This document shows positions 17,142-27,537 of a stretch of DNA of 64,000 nucleotides, piece by piece. The position numbers were made by a program, and so were the translations under genes. The notes under the pieces are model-generated. The model was not told the origin of the DNA and ran no database searches. It was given only the letters and a program-made list of their open reading frames with translations. The stretch's first letter is position 1. Each line of letters starts with the position of its first letter. Source of the DNA: Nocardia niwae NBRC 108934 = DSM 45340 (GTDB lineage: Bacteria > Actinomycetota > Actinomycetes > Mycobacteriales > Mycobacteriaceae); the NCBI RefSeq assembly GCF_001613465.1, contig NZ_BDCK01000046.1, forward strand, positions 18,764 to 82,763, in the 5' to 3' direction.

Positions 17142-17429
17142 TCAACACAACCGATCTATCCGGTGTGCCAGCGCGACGTCGAGTGCGGTGAGCCCGCCCG
17201 CGGAGTGGGTGGACAGGCTGAAGGTGACTTTGCGCCAGCGAATGTCGATGTCCGGATGGTGATCGGCTTCTTCCGCGACTTCGGCGACCCGGCGCACGAG
17301 TTCGATGCCCGCGGGGAAGGTGGGCGCCTCGACGGTGCGGACCAGGGCGTCGCCTGATCTCGTCCAGTCCGGCAGTTCGGTGAGGGCCTCGGCGATCTCG
17401 GTATCGGAGAGCAGTGTCTGCTGGGCCAT
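17142..17429 (-). CDS. 4a-hydroxytetrahydrobiopterin dehydratase
   Basis: This 95-aa PCD/DCoH protein carries the signature EADHHPDI (His57-His58) with a later His75 in STHSAGGLT, the usual catalytic histidines. It dehydrates pterin-4a-carbinolamine. Its location by pimE matches Rv1159A. ATG 17429 has AAGGAGT upstream. Because no aromatic amino-acid hydroxylase is nearby, the physiological partner is unclear. Confidence 0.88.
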   Translation of the reverse strand: MAQQTLLSDTEIAEALTELPDWTRSGDALVRTVEAPTFPAGIELVRRVAEVAEEADHHPDIDIRWRKVTFSLSTHSAGGLTALDVALAHRIDRLC

Positions 17430-17482
17430 AACACTCCTTACTACTCGCCTCGGGCCGCCCCGGAAAGGGGGGGCGGCGGGGG

Positions 17483-17659
17483 TCAGGCGGCGCGTGCCTG
17501 CTTGAGTGCCTTCTTCAGATCCTTGCCGGTGACTCCGGCCGCTTCGCACTTCTTCATCCGCATGATGACCACGGGGCACTTCAGGCAGCGCGTCTTCTTC
17601 CGACAGCACTTCTTCTTGGGTTTCAGGCTGGAAACCTTCTTCGCTTTGACCTTGCCCAC
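17483..17659 (-). CDS. 58-aa Lys/Cys-rich small protein
   Basis: A GTG-started frame encodes 58 residues, about a third Lys/Arg, with five Cys: a CC pair (18-19), CLKC (25-28) and Cys38. The basic N-terminus (KVKAKK, KPKKKCCRKK) and CxxC spacing suggest a nucleic-acid-binding zinc-ribbon-like microprotein, but no family is assigned. Codon use is normal for the genome and it ends cleanly with TGA 53 bp before the pterin dehydratase start. It is below the usual length cutoff for ORF calling. Confidence 0.6.
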   Translation of the reverse strand: MGKVKAKKVSSLKPKKKCCRKKTRCLKCPVVIMRMKKCEAAGVTGKDLKKALKQARAA

Positions 17660-17889
17660 GGCAGTTAGCGTACCCTAAGTACAAAGCCTGAAACGTTGCG
17701 CGAACGGACTGCCGGTAGGGTGTAGCTGGCCGCGATGCCCGGTGAGTTTCGATTCTCCACCTGTCTGCAAGGAGCCCGGCGTGAGCGTCAGGACCCGGAG
17801 GCGGCAGCCTGCGTAACCGCGCAGGGTCCCGTCCAGGCCGGACACCGAGCACCGTCGGCTCCCACACCGAACAGCAGGAGGATTCAGGC

Positions 17890-19788
<1,899 letters not shown>

Positions 19789-19798
19789 CCGCAGGCCG

Positions 19799-19842
19799 CG
19801 AACGGGATTCGACGTCGCTGCGGTGAGGTCGAATCCCGTTCG
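19799..19842 (+). terminator. 15-bp-stem terminator after typA
   Basis: Arms 19799-19813 and 19828-19842 are perfectly complementary over 15 bp with a 14-nt loop, starting 11 bp after the typA stop. No T-tract follows, but stem length and position argue for a terminator. Confidence 0.8.
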
Positions 19843-20631
19843 CCGGTCGGCAGAGGGCTCGCACGCTGTCGCGTGCGCCAGGACCCTCCGGTATGCCTCG
19901 AATGTCGTCGGCATTTTATCCCGGAGATATTAGCGGTCGGTGAGGCGGTCCGAGATTTTCGACACTGCTTCGTGATGTGAATTCGGCGGCGTCCGGTGCG
20001 GAATCGTCTCTCCGAACTCGGCCGAGCTGTCGGTGCTATTTCCGGCAGCCCATTGTGTGGCGGTGAAATGGGAAACGCGCGGAATTCGACCCGGCCGCCT
20101 CTGGCGTGTGCTCCGGTTCGGGGACCTGGGGAAATTCGGAAAGACACCGCGCTACGGAAGTTGCGCACAGTGCGGTGAAGCTCGACCCGCTTTATGGCGT
20201 AGCGTCCTGGACGGCCCGCGCGGTCGGCCCGAATGAGCCTCCGCGGTGGCTGGACAACTTGCGATGCAGCTGTTCTGCGGCTGTGGGGTCGGCCGTGGCA
20301 CCTATGGATAGGTCCCCGACGCAGACAGTTCACTTCTTGTTCGGTAGGCCGGCGCAATAATTCACTTTCGTGCGCGAGTGCATTCCACTCGTGGTCGGGC
20401 GAACGCCGGAGAGGTGCATCCGGATTGCCGGACAACTCCGCGTATATTCGCCGCAGCCATGCGGGTACGCCGATTATTTGCGGATCTTCCGGCGGGTATG
20501 AACGTGTGGTGTCCGAGGCCGTGCGGCGAGCTCGTCTTTGTGCGCCGCAGATATCCGCGCGATCCTGTCGTTTTCCCGCTCGTCAGCAGGAATCTGGGAA
20601 CGGACTCGACCGTGCGGTAGAGTTCCCGAGC
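19843..20631. other. Long apparently non-coding region upstream of lpqW
   Basis: About 790 bp between the typA terminator and lpqW lacks any ORF with coding character; the frame open upstream of lpqW is low-quality Cys/Trp/Arg-rich sequence. Base composition is visibly less GC-rich than flanking genes. No tRNA, riboswitch or repeat was recognised. It could hold an sRNA, a long leader or decayed sequence. Confidence 0.45.
20597..20624 (+). promoter_or_regulatory. Possible stress-sigma promoter of lpqW
   Basis: GGAAC (20597-20601) and GTT (20622-20624) are 20 nt apart, as in SigE/SigH-type promoters. The site lies 7 bp before the lpqW GTG. A TAGAGT hexamer (20618-20623) overlaps and could instead be a housekeeping -10 for a leaderless mRNA. 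The two readings cannot be separated here. Confidence 0.3.
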
Positions 20632-22410
20632 GTGAAAGTGGGCGCAGGAAAACGCGCAGCGTGGCGCACGTTGTTGCCGGCCGTGGCAGTGCTGACCTTG
20701 ATCAGCAGCTGTGCCGCGAATCCGCCGCCGCCCATCGAGAGCACCGACAGCCCGAAGACCACACCGGTCAAGCCCGCGGAGACGACCGTGGTGGTCGCCT
20801 TGGACACCATCGGGACCGCCTTCAATCCGCATCTGCGCTCGGACCAGTCCGCCGCCACCTCCGCGATCGCGTCACTGGTGTTGCCGAGCCCGTTCCGGCC
20901 GGTGCTCGATCCGGCGCGGCCCGGGGCGACGGCCTGGGTGCCGGATTCGTCGTTGCTGGTCTCCGCCGAGGTGACCGCGCAGGAGCCGTTCACGATCACC
21001 TACAAGCTTCGCAACGAAGCGTCCTGGTCGGACGGAGCGCCGATCGCGGCCGAGGACTTCCGCTACTTGTGGCAGGAGATGGTTTCGGAACCGGGGGTCG
21101 TGGATCCGGCCGGGTATCGGATGATCTCGGACGTGAATTCGTCGGCCGGTGGCAAGACGGTCACCGTCGTGATGTCGCAGCCCTATCCGGGCTGGCGCGA
21201 ATTGTTCACCGATCTGCTTCCTTCCCACCTGCTGAAGGACGCGCCCGGCGGGTTCGCCCGGGGGATGAACGGCCAGGTCAACGGCGTGCGGGTGTCCGGA
21301 GGACCGTTCGGGATCCGCTCGGCGGACCCCGGCCGCGACGAGATGCTGCTGGAACGCAACGACCGCTTCTGGGGTACACCGGCGATGCCGGGCCAGATCC
21401 TGCTGCGCCGCGGCGGCACGCCCGCGCAACTGGCCGGCTCGCTGCGCACCGGCGACGTCCAGATGGCGCTGGTCCACGGAGGCGTCGCGACCCAGGCGCA
21501 ACTGGGAGCGATTCCCTCCGTGCGGACCGCGATCATGCCGCAGTCGCGGGTGCTGCAGATGGTGCTGAACGGGCGCAAAGGTGAACTGAGCGATCCGCGG
21601 GTCCGCTCGGGTGTGCTGGCCCTGCTGGATCCCGCCTTGCTGGCGACCGTCGGTGCGCAGACCGGCAATTGGGTGGAGCCGGTCCGGGCGCAGGTGCTCG
21701 CGCCGTCCGACCCCGGTTACGCCCCGACCGCCCCGCCGCGACCGTCGGCGGAGGAGGCGTTCGGGTTGCTGGCCGCCGCGGGGTACGGCCGCGCGCCGGA
21801 ACCGCCGCACGCGATCTCTCCAACCTCTCCGGCGCCGCAGCCGCGCACCGTGGGTAAGGACGGCAAGCCGCTGGTCGTGCGCATCGGCGCCGTCGACCGG
21901 GACGCCACCGCCTTGGCCGTGGCCAATACCGCCGCCGACCAGCTGCGCAGCGCGGGCATCGACGCGACGGTGCGCAGCGTCGCCGCCGACGAGCTGTACG
22001 GCAAGGAACTGCTCGAGGGCACGGTGGACGCGATCGTCGGCTGGGAGGTGGCCGGTTCCGATCCCGCGACCGTGCTGGCATCCCGCTACGGCTGTCCGCC
22101 GCCCGCGCCGCCCGGAATCACCGGCCCGGCGCAGGCCATCGCGGAGGCGGCGCAGCGAGCTCCGAGCAATCTGTCCGGGATATGTGATCCGGCTCTGCAA
22201 CCGGCGATCGAGGAAGCCCTGCGCGGCGGCGACGTGGGGCGCGTGCTCGCCGAAGCGGAGCCGAAACTGTGGGCCATGGCGACGGTGCTGCCGATCGTGC
22301 AGGACAACGCCGTCGCCGCGGCCGGTCCCCGGCTGGACGGCGCCTCGCTCAGCGGCGCGATCCAGGTCGGCATCTTCGGTGATGCGTCCATGTGGCGCAG
22401 GATCCCGTGA
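20632..22410 (+). CDS. lpqW: LpqW-like substrate-binding-fold lipoprotein
   Basis: The 592-aa lipoprotein has lipobox LISSC (Cys27) followed by an SBP_bac_5 (oligopeptide-binding) fold: FNPHLRSDQSA, TYKLRNEASWSDGAPIAAEDFRYLW, LLERNDRFWG. Mycobacterial LpqW uses this fold to steer mannolipid flux between PIM and LAM rather than to import peptides, and is genetically linked to pimE. GTG 20632 begins the signal peptide; the frame is open upstream but without coding character. It overlaps mshB by 4 bp. Confidence 0.85.
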   Translation: MKVGAGKRAAWRTLLPAVAVLTLISSCAANPPPPIESTDSPKTTPVKPAETTVVVALDTIGTAFNPHLRSDQSAATSAIASLVLPSPFRPVLDPARPGATAWVPDSSLLVSAEVTAQEPFTITYKLRNEASWSDGAPIAAEDFRYLWQEMVSEPGVVDPAGYRMISDVNSSAGGKTVTVVMSQPYPGWRELFTDLLPSHLLKDAPGGFARGMNGQVNGVRVSGGPFGIRSADPGRDEMLLERNDRFWGTPAMPGQILLRRGGTPAQLAGSLRTGDVQMALVHGGVATQAQLGAIPSVRTAIMPQSRVLQMVLNGRKGELSDPRVRSGVLALLDPALLATVGAQTGNWVEPVRAQVLAPSDPGYAPTAPPRPSAEEAFGLLAAAGYGRAPEPPHAISPTSPAPQPRTVGKDGKPLVVRIGAVDRDATALAVANTAADQLRSAGIDATVRSVAADELYGKELLEGTVDAIVGWEVAGSDPATVLASRYGCPPPAPPGITGPAQAIAEAAQRAPSNLSGICDPALQPAIEEALRGGDVGRVLAEAEPKLWAMATVLPIVQDNAVAAAGPRLDGASLSGAIQVGIFGDASMWRRIP

Positions 22411-23291
22411 CGGCGGCGACGGGCGGGTTGCTGCTGGTCCACGCCCACCCGGACGACGAATCCATCACCACCGGAGGCACGATCGCGCACTATCGCGCGC
22501 GCGGTGTGCCGGTGACGGTGCTGACCTGCACCCTCGGCGAGGAGGGTGAGGTGATCGGCGAGGAATGGGCGCTGCTCACCGCGGAGCACGCCGACCAGCT
22601 CGGCGGCTACCGGGTTCGCGAGCTGGCTCGTGCGCTGGAAGCGCTGGACGCGGGCCCGCCCCGTTTCCTCGGTGGCGCGGGGCGCTGGCGCGACTCCGGC
22701 ATGGCGGGCACGCCCGCCGCGCACAAGCCGCGGGTCTTCGTGCGCTCCGGGCACGAGGCGGTGCGGGCGCTCACGGAGGTACTGCTCCAACTGCGGCCGC
22801 GCGTCGTGGTCGGCTACGACCCGAACGGCGGCTACGGCCACCCGGACCACATCCGGGTCCACGAGATCACCACTGCCGCGGTAGCGGCCGCAGCGGACCG
22901 GGGATGGGACACGCCGAAGTTCTATTGGACCGTCACCGACGCCGACATGCTGCGCCTGCACACCGCCGCGCTGGCCCGGCGCACGGCCGCGGGCCTGCCC
23001 GGCGCGCTGCCGCCCGGGTGGCGGTTGCCCGCCGAAGGCGAGCTGGCCAGCGTGCCCAGCGACGCGGTGACCACAACGATCGACGTCTCCGAGGTGCTGA
23101 GCGCCAAGCGCGCCGCGTTGCGGGCGCACGCCACCCAGGTCACCGTCGCGCCTTCGGGCCGGGAATTCGCGCTGTCGAACAACGTCGCGCAGCCCGTGCT
23201 GCCCGAAGAGCACTTCATCCTGGTGCGCGGCCTGCGCGGCCCGCTCGGCCCGGACGGGCGCGAGCACGATCTGTTCGCCGGCCTGGACTGA
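22407..23291 (+). CDS. mshB: Mycothiol synthesis deacetylase MshB
   Basis: The 294-aa PIG-L-type zinc deacetylase removes acetyl from GlcNAc-Ins in the second dedicated step of mycothiol synthesis. Zinc and catalytic residues are in AHPDDE (His14, Asp16, Asp17) and GHPDH (His145-His148). Other MshB signatures include TCTLGEEGEVIG and GGAGRWRDSGMAGT. GTG 22407 overlaps the lpqW stop (GTGA) with AGGA upstream; GTG 22392 is an alternative. Synteny matches Rv1170. Confidence 0.93.
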   Translation: MTAATGGLLLVHAHPDDESITTGGTIAHYRARGVPVTVLTCTLGEEGEVIGEEWALLTAEHADQLGGYRVRELARALEALDAGPPRFLGGAGRWRDSGMAGTPAAHKPRVFVRSGHEAVRALTEVLLQLRPRVVVGYDPNGGYGHPDHIRVHEITTAAVAAAADRGWDTPKFYWTVTDADMLRLHTAALARRTAAGLPGALPPGWRLPAEGELASVPSDAVTTTIDVSEVLSAKRAALRAHATQVTVAPSGREFALSNNVAQPVLPEEHFILVRGLRGPLGPDGREHDLFAGLD

Positions 23292-23393
23292 CGCGGATTC
23301 TCCTCTGCCTGAGGGTTGCCCTCGAGCGGTTTCGGCGCGGCGGGTACCGTTCGGCGAGATCTCGCGACATCGAAAGGGAGGGTCCGGCGTTTC

Positions 23394-24866
23394 ATGACGG
23401 CGCGCGGCGACACAGACCACCACCTCAGCATCGAGGACCACGGGTACCACAAGAGTCTGAAGCCGCGGCAGCTGCAGATGATCGCGATCGGCGGGGCCAT
23501 CGGCACCGGCCTCTTCCTCGGCGCGGGCGGGCGGCTGGCCAGTGCCGGACCCGGATTGTTCCTGGTCTACGGCGTGTGCGGATTCTTCGCTTTCCTCATC
23601 CTGCGCGCGCTCGGTGAACTCGTGCTGCACCGGCCCTCCTCCGGGTCGTTCGTCTCCTACGCGCGCGAGTTCTTCGGGGAGAAGGCAGCCTTCGTCGCAG
23701 GCTGGATGTACTTCCTGAACTGGTCGATGACCGGCATCGCCGACACCACCGCCATAGCGCAGTACTTCCACTACTGGTCCGGGTTCTCCTCCGTTCCGCA
23801 GTGGGTCCTCGCCCTGATCGCCCTGGTCCTCGTGCTGAGCGTCAACCTGATCTCGGTGAAGTGGTTCGGCGAGATGGAGTTCTGGGCCGCGCTGGTGAAG
23901 GTGTTCGCGCTCAGCGCCTTCCTCATCGTCGGCACGATCTTCCTGCTCGGCCGTTTCACCGTGCACGGGGAGGCGACCGGACCGAGCGTGATCACCGAGC
24001 ACGGCGGGTTGTTCCCGACCGGCCTGATGCCGCTGGTCGTCGTGGTGTCCGGTGTCGTGTTCGCCTATGCCGCCGTCGAATTGGTCGGCACCGCAGCGGG
24101 CGAGACGGAGCAGCCGGAGAAGATCATGCCGCGGGCGATCAATTCGGTGATCGCCCGGATCGCCGTCTTCTACGTCGGTTCGCTGGTCCTGCTCGGGTTG
24201 TTGCTGCCGTACACGCACTACACGGCCGACGAGAGCCCGTTCGTCACCTTCTTCACCATGCTCGGCGTTCCCGGTATCGGCAGCGTGATGAACCTCGTGG
24301 TGCTCACCGCGGCGTTCTCCAGCTTGAACGCGGGGCTGTACTCGACCGGTCGCATCCTGCGCTCGATGTCGATGAACGGCAGCGCACCGAAGTTCACCGG
24401 GGTGATGGGCAGCAACGGCGTTCCCTACGGCGGCATCCTGCTCACCAGTCTGATCGCGCTGGTCGGCATCGCGCTCAACGGCATCGTCCCGGACCGGGCG
24501 TTCGAGATCGTGCTGAACATGGCGTCGCTGGGCATCGTCGCCTCCTGGGCCACCATCGTGTTGTGCCAGCTGCAGTTGTGGCGCTGGTCCGTCCAGGGAC
24601 GCGTCCAGCGGCCCGCGTTCCGAATGTTCGGCGCGCCCTACACCGGGCTGCTCACGCTGGTGTTCCTGTTCTTCGTGGTCGCCCTGACCGGGTTCGACTA
24701 TCCGGTGGGGACCTGGACCGTCGCGACCATAGCCCTGATCGTCCCCGCGCTGATCATCGGTTGGTTCGCCGCGCGGAAGCGGGTCCTGGCCATCGCCGCG
24801 GAGCGCGGCGGCCCGACCGGGGAATTCCCGGTGGTCGCCAGCCTGCCCGCCGACCGGAAGAATTGA
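23394..24866 (+). CDS. AnsP/GABA-type amino-acid permease
   Basis: The 490-aa APC transporter has 12 helices. It starts with the AAT-family signature LKPRQLQMIAIGGAIGTGLFLGAGGRL, and later has the YAAVELVGTAAGET segment. Related proteins import L-asparagine, GABA or aromatic amino acids by proton symport. ATG 23394 follows AAAGGGAGGG. It is not present at this place in M. tuberculosis, so it is an insertion in the conserved block. Confidence 0.85.
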   Translation: MTARGDTDHHLSIEDHGYHKSLKPRQLQMIAIGGAIGTGLFLGAGGRLASAGPGLFLVYGVCGFFAFLILRALGELVLHRPSSGSFVSYAREFFGEKAAFVAGWMYFLNWSMTGIADTTAIAQYFHYWSGFSSVPQWVLALIALVLVLSVNLISVKWFGEMEFWAALVKVFALSAFLIVGTIFLLGRFTVHGEATGPSVITEHGGLFPTGLMPLVVVVSGVVFAYAAVELVGTAAGETEQPEKIMPRAINSVIARIAVFYVGSLVLLGLLLPYTHYTADESPFVTFFTMLGVPGIGSVMNLVVLTAAFSSLNAGLYSTGRILRSMSMNGSAPKFTGVMGSNGVPYGGILLTSLIALVGIALNGIVPDRAFEIVLNMASLGIVASWATIVLCQLQLWRWSVQGRVQRPAFRMFGAPYTGLLTLVFLFFVVALTGFDYPVGTWTVATIALIVPALIIGWFAARKRVLAIAAERGGPTGEFPVVASLPADRKN

Positions 24867-24902
24867 TCATGCGGCTGACAGCGCCGGAATAGACTCGGCA
24901 GT

Positions 24903-25061
24903 ATGTACAACTGGGAGCTCCAGAACGCGATCGCCGCGTTCGTCGACAGCATGCGACCGCACTGGCAGGAGCAGCACGACTTGTATTCGACGGTGTTGTA
25001 CGCGTTCGCCGATATGCAGAGTCATCTGTTGACCCTCCTCGGCTACCCGCCGGTGCCGTGA
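24903..25061 (+). CDS. 52-aa small ORF coupled to membrane protein
   Basis: ATG 24903 to TGA 25061 encodes 52 residues (start MYNWELQNAIAAF, end GYPPVP) with Trp/Tyr/His-rich helical character, unlike random GC-rich frames. Its stop overlaps the next start (GTGA at 25058-25061), the genome's usual sign of translational coupling. TAGACT ends 7 nt before the ATG, consistent with a leaderless mRNA. It has no signal peptide, and its function is unknown. Confidence 0.6.
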   Translation: MYNWELQNAIAAFVDSMRPHWQEQHDLYSTVLYAFADMQSHLLTLLGYPPVP

Positions 25062-25495
25062 CGACGAAAATCGACGACCACGCAGGCGACCGCGCTCCCG
25101 TGGCAGCCGAAGCCACCCACCGCCCGATGGGCGTCGCGGGCCTGGCGATCCTGGTGCTGCTGATTCTGAACGCCCTGCTCACTTTGGCGCTCGAGGTGCT
25201 GTACCTGCCGACCTACCTGGGCTCCGTCGCCTTCCCGATATCCGCCGTGGTGGCGGGCGTGGTCAACGTGCTGCTCGTCGCGGGCGCGCGCTCGGTCTCC
25301 CGCCGGCCCGCCGTCCTGGGCCTTCCGCTGGTGGTCTGGACGTTCGGCTTCCTGGTGTGCGCGAGCACCGGGCCGGGCGGGGACGTCCTGCTGGGCAGTG
25401 ATTGGCGTACGGCACTGCTGTTGTTCGCCGGGTTGCTGCCGCCGCTCGCGTACCTCTACATCCAGGCGAACGCGAGCGTCTTCGGTCGCCGCTGA
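25058..25495 (+). CDS. Small integral membrane protein (Rv1171-like)
   Basis: The 145-aa protein has four hydrophobic segments (VAGLAILVLLILNALLTLAL; AVVAGVVNVLLVAG; LPLVVWTFGFLVC; LLLFAGLLPPLAYLYI). Position between mshB and fbiC matches the conserved membrane protein Rv1171. Function is unknown. The first ~24 residues are charged and cytoplasmic. It is coupled to the preceding 52-aa ORF by a 4-bp overlap. Confidence 0.75.
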   Translation: MTTKIDDHAGDRAPVAAEATHRPMGVAGLAILVLLILNALLTLALEVLYLPTYLGSVAFPISAVVAGVVNVLLVAGARSVSRRPAVLGLPLVVWTFGFLVCASTGPGGDVLLGSDWRTALLLFAGLLPPLAYLYIQANASVFGRR

Positions 25496-25504
25496 ACTCG
25501 GCGG

Positions 25505-25905
25505 TCACGCGAGCCGGACCGCCAGCGTGGCGATCACGGCGTCGGTGCGGGCGCGCAGCGCGGCGGTCAGCACCGGTCCGCGCGGATTGTGCAGCGGGCG
25601 TTGCCGCCAGTGCCGGGCTTCGACATGCGCGAGCAGCACGGTGACGCCGCGCCCGGCGGCGGTCTGCTTCCGGACCTAGCCGACGAGGGTGGACACCAGA
25701 CTGCGGTGCGGGCACGGCAGCACCGCGAGCGGAATGCCTGGATCCCACTCTTTCCATTGCGCGCTGAGCCTTTTGGTCGTGGCCGGATCGATGTCCGCGG
25801 CCACCGCGACGATCTCGCCCCGCATACGCAGGGCGGCTTGCAAGGCGCGATAGGTCACTTCGCTCATGGTCACCACCGGGACATTGAACTCCGCCGTCGC
25901 GCGGC
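25505..25905 (-). pseudogene. C-terminal remnant of an APC permease with internal stop
   Basis: On the minus strand the frame reads EFNVPVVTMSEVTYRALQ, then DPATTKRLSAQWKEW, PGIPLAVLPCPHRSL and STLVG. An in-frame TAG follows at 25678-25676, then VRKQTAAGRGVTVLLAHVE, HNPRGPVLTAALRAR and VIATLAVRLA before TGA 25507-25505. This is the cytoplasmic C-terminal domain seen in one family of actinobacterial APC permeases; the TAG sits where Tyr is usual (LVxYV). The membrane domain is absent. The gene is doubly dead: truncated and nonsense-mutated. Confidence 0.7.
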
Positions 25906-25929
25906 AACCGATCAGCGACACCGGGCGGG

Positions 25930-27537
25930 TCAGCGGGTGCCCGGCAGCCCCGGTGTGACGGCTTCGATGATGTGCCACGCCTCGTCGACGGGCAGGTCGA
26001 CCACCGCGTAGCGCTTCTTGCCCGCCGCGGTGGCCGCCACCACCGTGGCGACCCCGGCGCGCCGCTGGAAGAAGGTCCGGCGCACCGTCCAGCCGATCAG
26101 GCCGGGAGCCTCCAGACAGTCGCGTTCCCGGTCGAGCGATCCCGCGCGCGTGATCAGCCAAGTCGGGCTGGTGGCTGTGCGGGGCAGGACCGCGTGCCCG
26201 AGGCCACGGTAACGGTCCTCCGCGAGCGCGAGCGCCACCGGCAGTAGGAGACCGGGAACCAGCCACCACCACAGCGAATAGTGTTCTCCCGCAAGGTGGA
26301 AGCAGGCAGGCACCGCGGCGATGAGGACGACCGGGGCGAGTGTGCGGGTGTATCTGCGGCGCCGCGCGGCGGGGCCGTGTGCGACCAGCGGGGCGCTGCC
26401 CGGCTCGGGCGCGGCGTGCGGGTCCGATGCTCCAGCGCCGGTGGGTCTCGCATCCGGCCGGACGGGAAGGGCGTCGTCGCGCACCTCGTCCGGGGCGAGC
26501 AGATGGCCGAGGGTGTGTTCGACGGCGCTGCGCGGCGCTTGGGGGAGGATCTTCTGCCGGGGCTTCTCCCCGGTCATGATCGCTTCCAGTTCGGCGCCGC
26601 CGGCCAGGCGCAGCAGCAGCGGTTCGTTGACCGTCGCTCCGCGCAACCGGGCCCGGTCGAGGGTGATCTGGCGGGTGGTGAACAGGCCGTGGCGCAGCTG
26701 CAATGTCTTGCCGTCATCGCGAACGCGCAGCCCGAAATAGGTGGTCAGGTAGTGCGCGCACGCCGCGGCGCTGACCACGAAAACGATGGTGCACAACAGC
26801 GCGAACCCCGCCAGCGTCAGGGCGAGTACGCCGCCGTCTTCGACATCGTGCACCGCGTCCGACCGGAACACGATCTCGCCGAGTCCGTACTGCAGCGCGA
26901 AGCCGGCGATCGGCGCGACGATCGCGAACCCGGTCAGCGACAGCGGGGCGTAGCGCACCCAAGCCGAACTCCAGTGCCCGATCTCGCGCGCCTGGGTACG
27001 TGGGGCGGAAATTTCGCCGGATGGTTTCTCCCGCAATCGGTCTCGATCATCGGCTCGCTCCACCGGATCCGCCGTATGAGCGAGCAGCGCGGTGCGCAAG
27101 GGCGGTACCACTCGTGCGTCCAAGGCGTCGAGCTTGAACTGCTCACCCGAATCGGCCTGCTGGCCGGTGCCGATCGCCAGCACCGCGAGTCCGAGCGCGC
27201 GGTGTAACAGGTCCGCTTCGATGTCCACCGAGCGAATCCGCGACCGCGGCACCGACAGTTTCTTGCGTTGCAGCAACCCGGTCCGCAGCTCGACGTGGGT
27301 GGACCCGACCCGGTAGGTCGTGGTGAACCAGCGGGTCAGCGCGAACCCGACGATCAGCACGATCGGGATGACACTCCATACGTGGTTGCCGCTGCTGGTG
27401 CCGAGGATCACCGAGCCGACCAGCACCGGGATGAACTTCACCACCTCGGTGATCGGATGCACCAGCAGCATTCGCTTGTCCAGCCGCTGCCACGGCTGTT
27501 CGGCGCGCGGAGCGTCCGCCGCGGCTTCGGCGCTCAT
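25930..27537 (-). CDS. Bacterial PH-domain (DUF304) membrane protein, YdbT-like
   Basis: The 535-aa protein has three bPH2/DUF304-type domains separated by pairs of helices. The first follows WFTTTYRVGSTHVELRTGLLQRKKLSVPRSRIRSVDIE; the second has LRVRDDGKTLQLRHGLFTTRQITLDRARLRG; a degenerate third ends the protein. ATG 27537 overlaps the preceding gene by 4 bp. YdbS/YdbT pairs have been linked to envelope stress and antimicrobial resistance in Bacillus. The role here is unknown. Confidence 0.78.
   Translation of the reverse strand: MSAEAAADAPRAEQPWQRLDKRMLLVHPITEVVKFIPVLVGSVILGTSSGNHVWSVIPIVLIVGFALTRWFTTTYRVGSTHVELRTGLLQRKKLSVPRSRIRSVDIEADLLHRALGLAVLAIGTGQQADSGEQFKLDALDARVVPPLRTALLAHTADPVERADDRDRLREKPSGEISAPRTQAREIGHWSSAWVRYAPLSLTGFAIVAPIAGFALQYGLGEIVFRSDAVHDVEDGGVLALTLAGFALLCTIVFVVSAAACAHYLTTYFGLRVRDDGKTLQLRHGLFTTRQITLDRARLRGATVNEPLLLRLAGGAELEAIMTGEKPRQKILPQAPRSAVEHTLGHLLAPDEVRDDALPVRPDARPTGAGASDPHAAPEPGSAPLVAHGPAARRRRYTRTLAPVVLIAAVPACFHLAGEHYSLWWWLVPGLLLPVALALAEDRYRGLGHAVLPRTATSPTWLITRAGSLDRERDCLEAPGLIGWTVRRTFFQRRAGVATVVAATAAGKKRYAVVDLPVDEAWHIIEAVTPGLPGTR

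Noticed and set aside
22086..24218. 710-aa minus-strand frame antisense to mshB and the permease
   Set aside because: Low-complexity shadow frame; the plus-strand genes carry clear family motifs.
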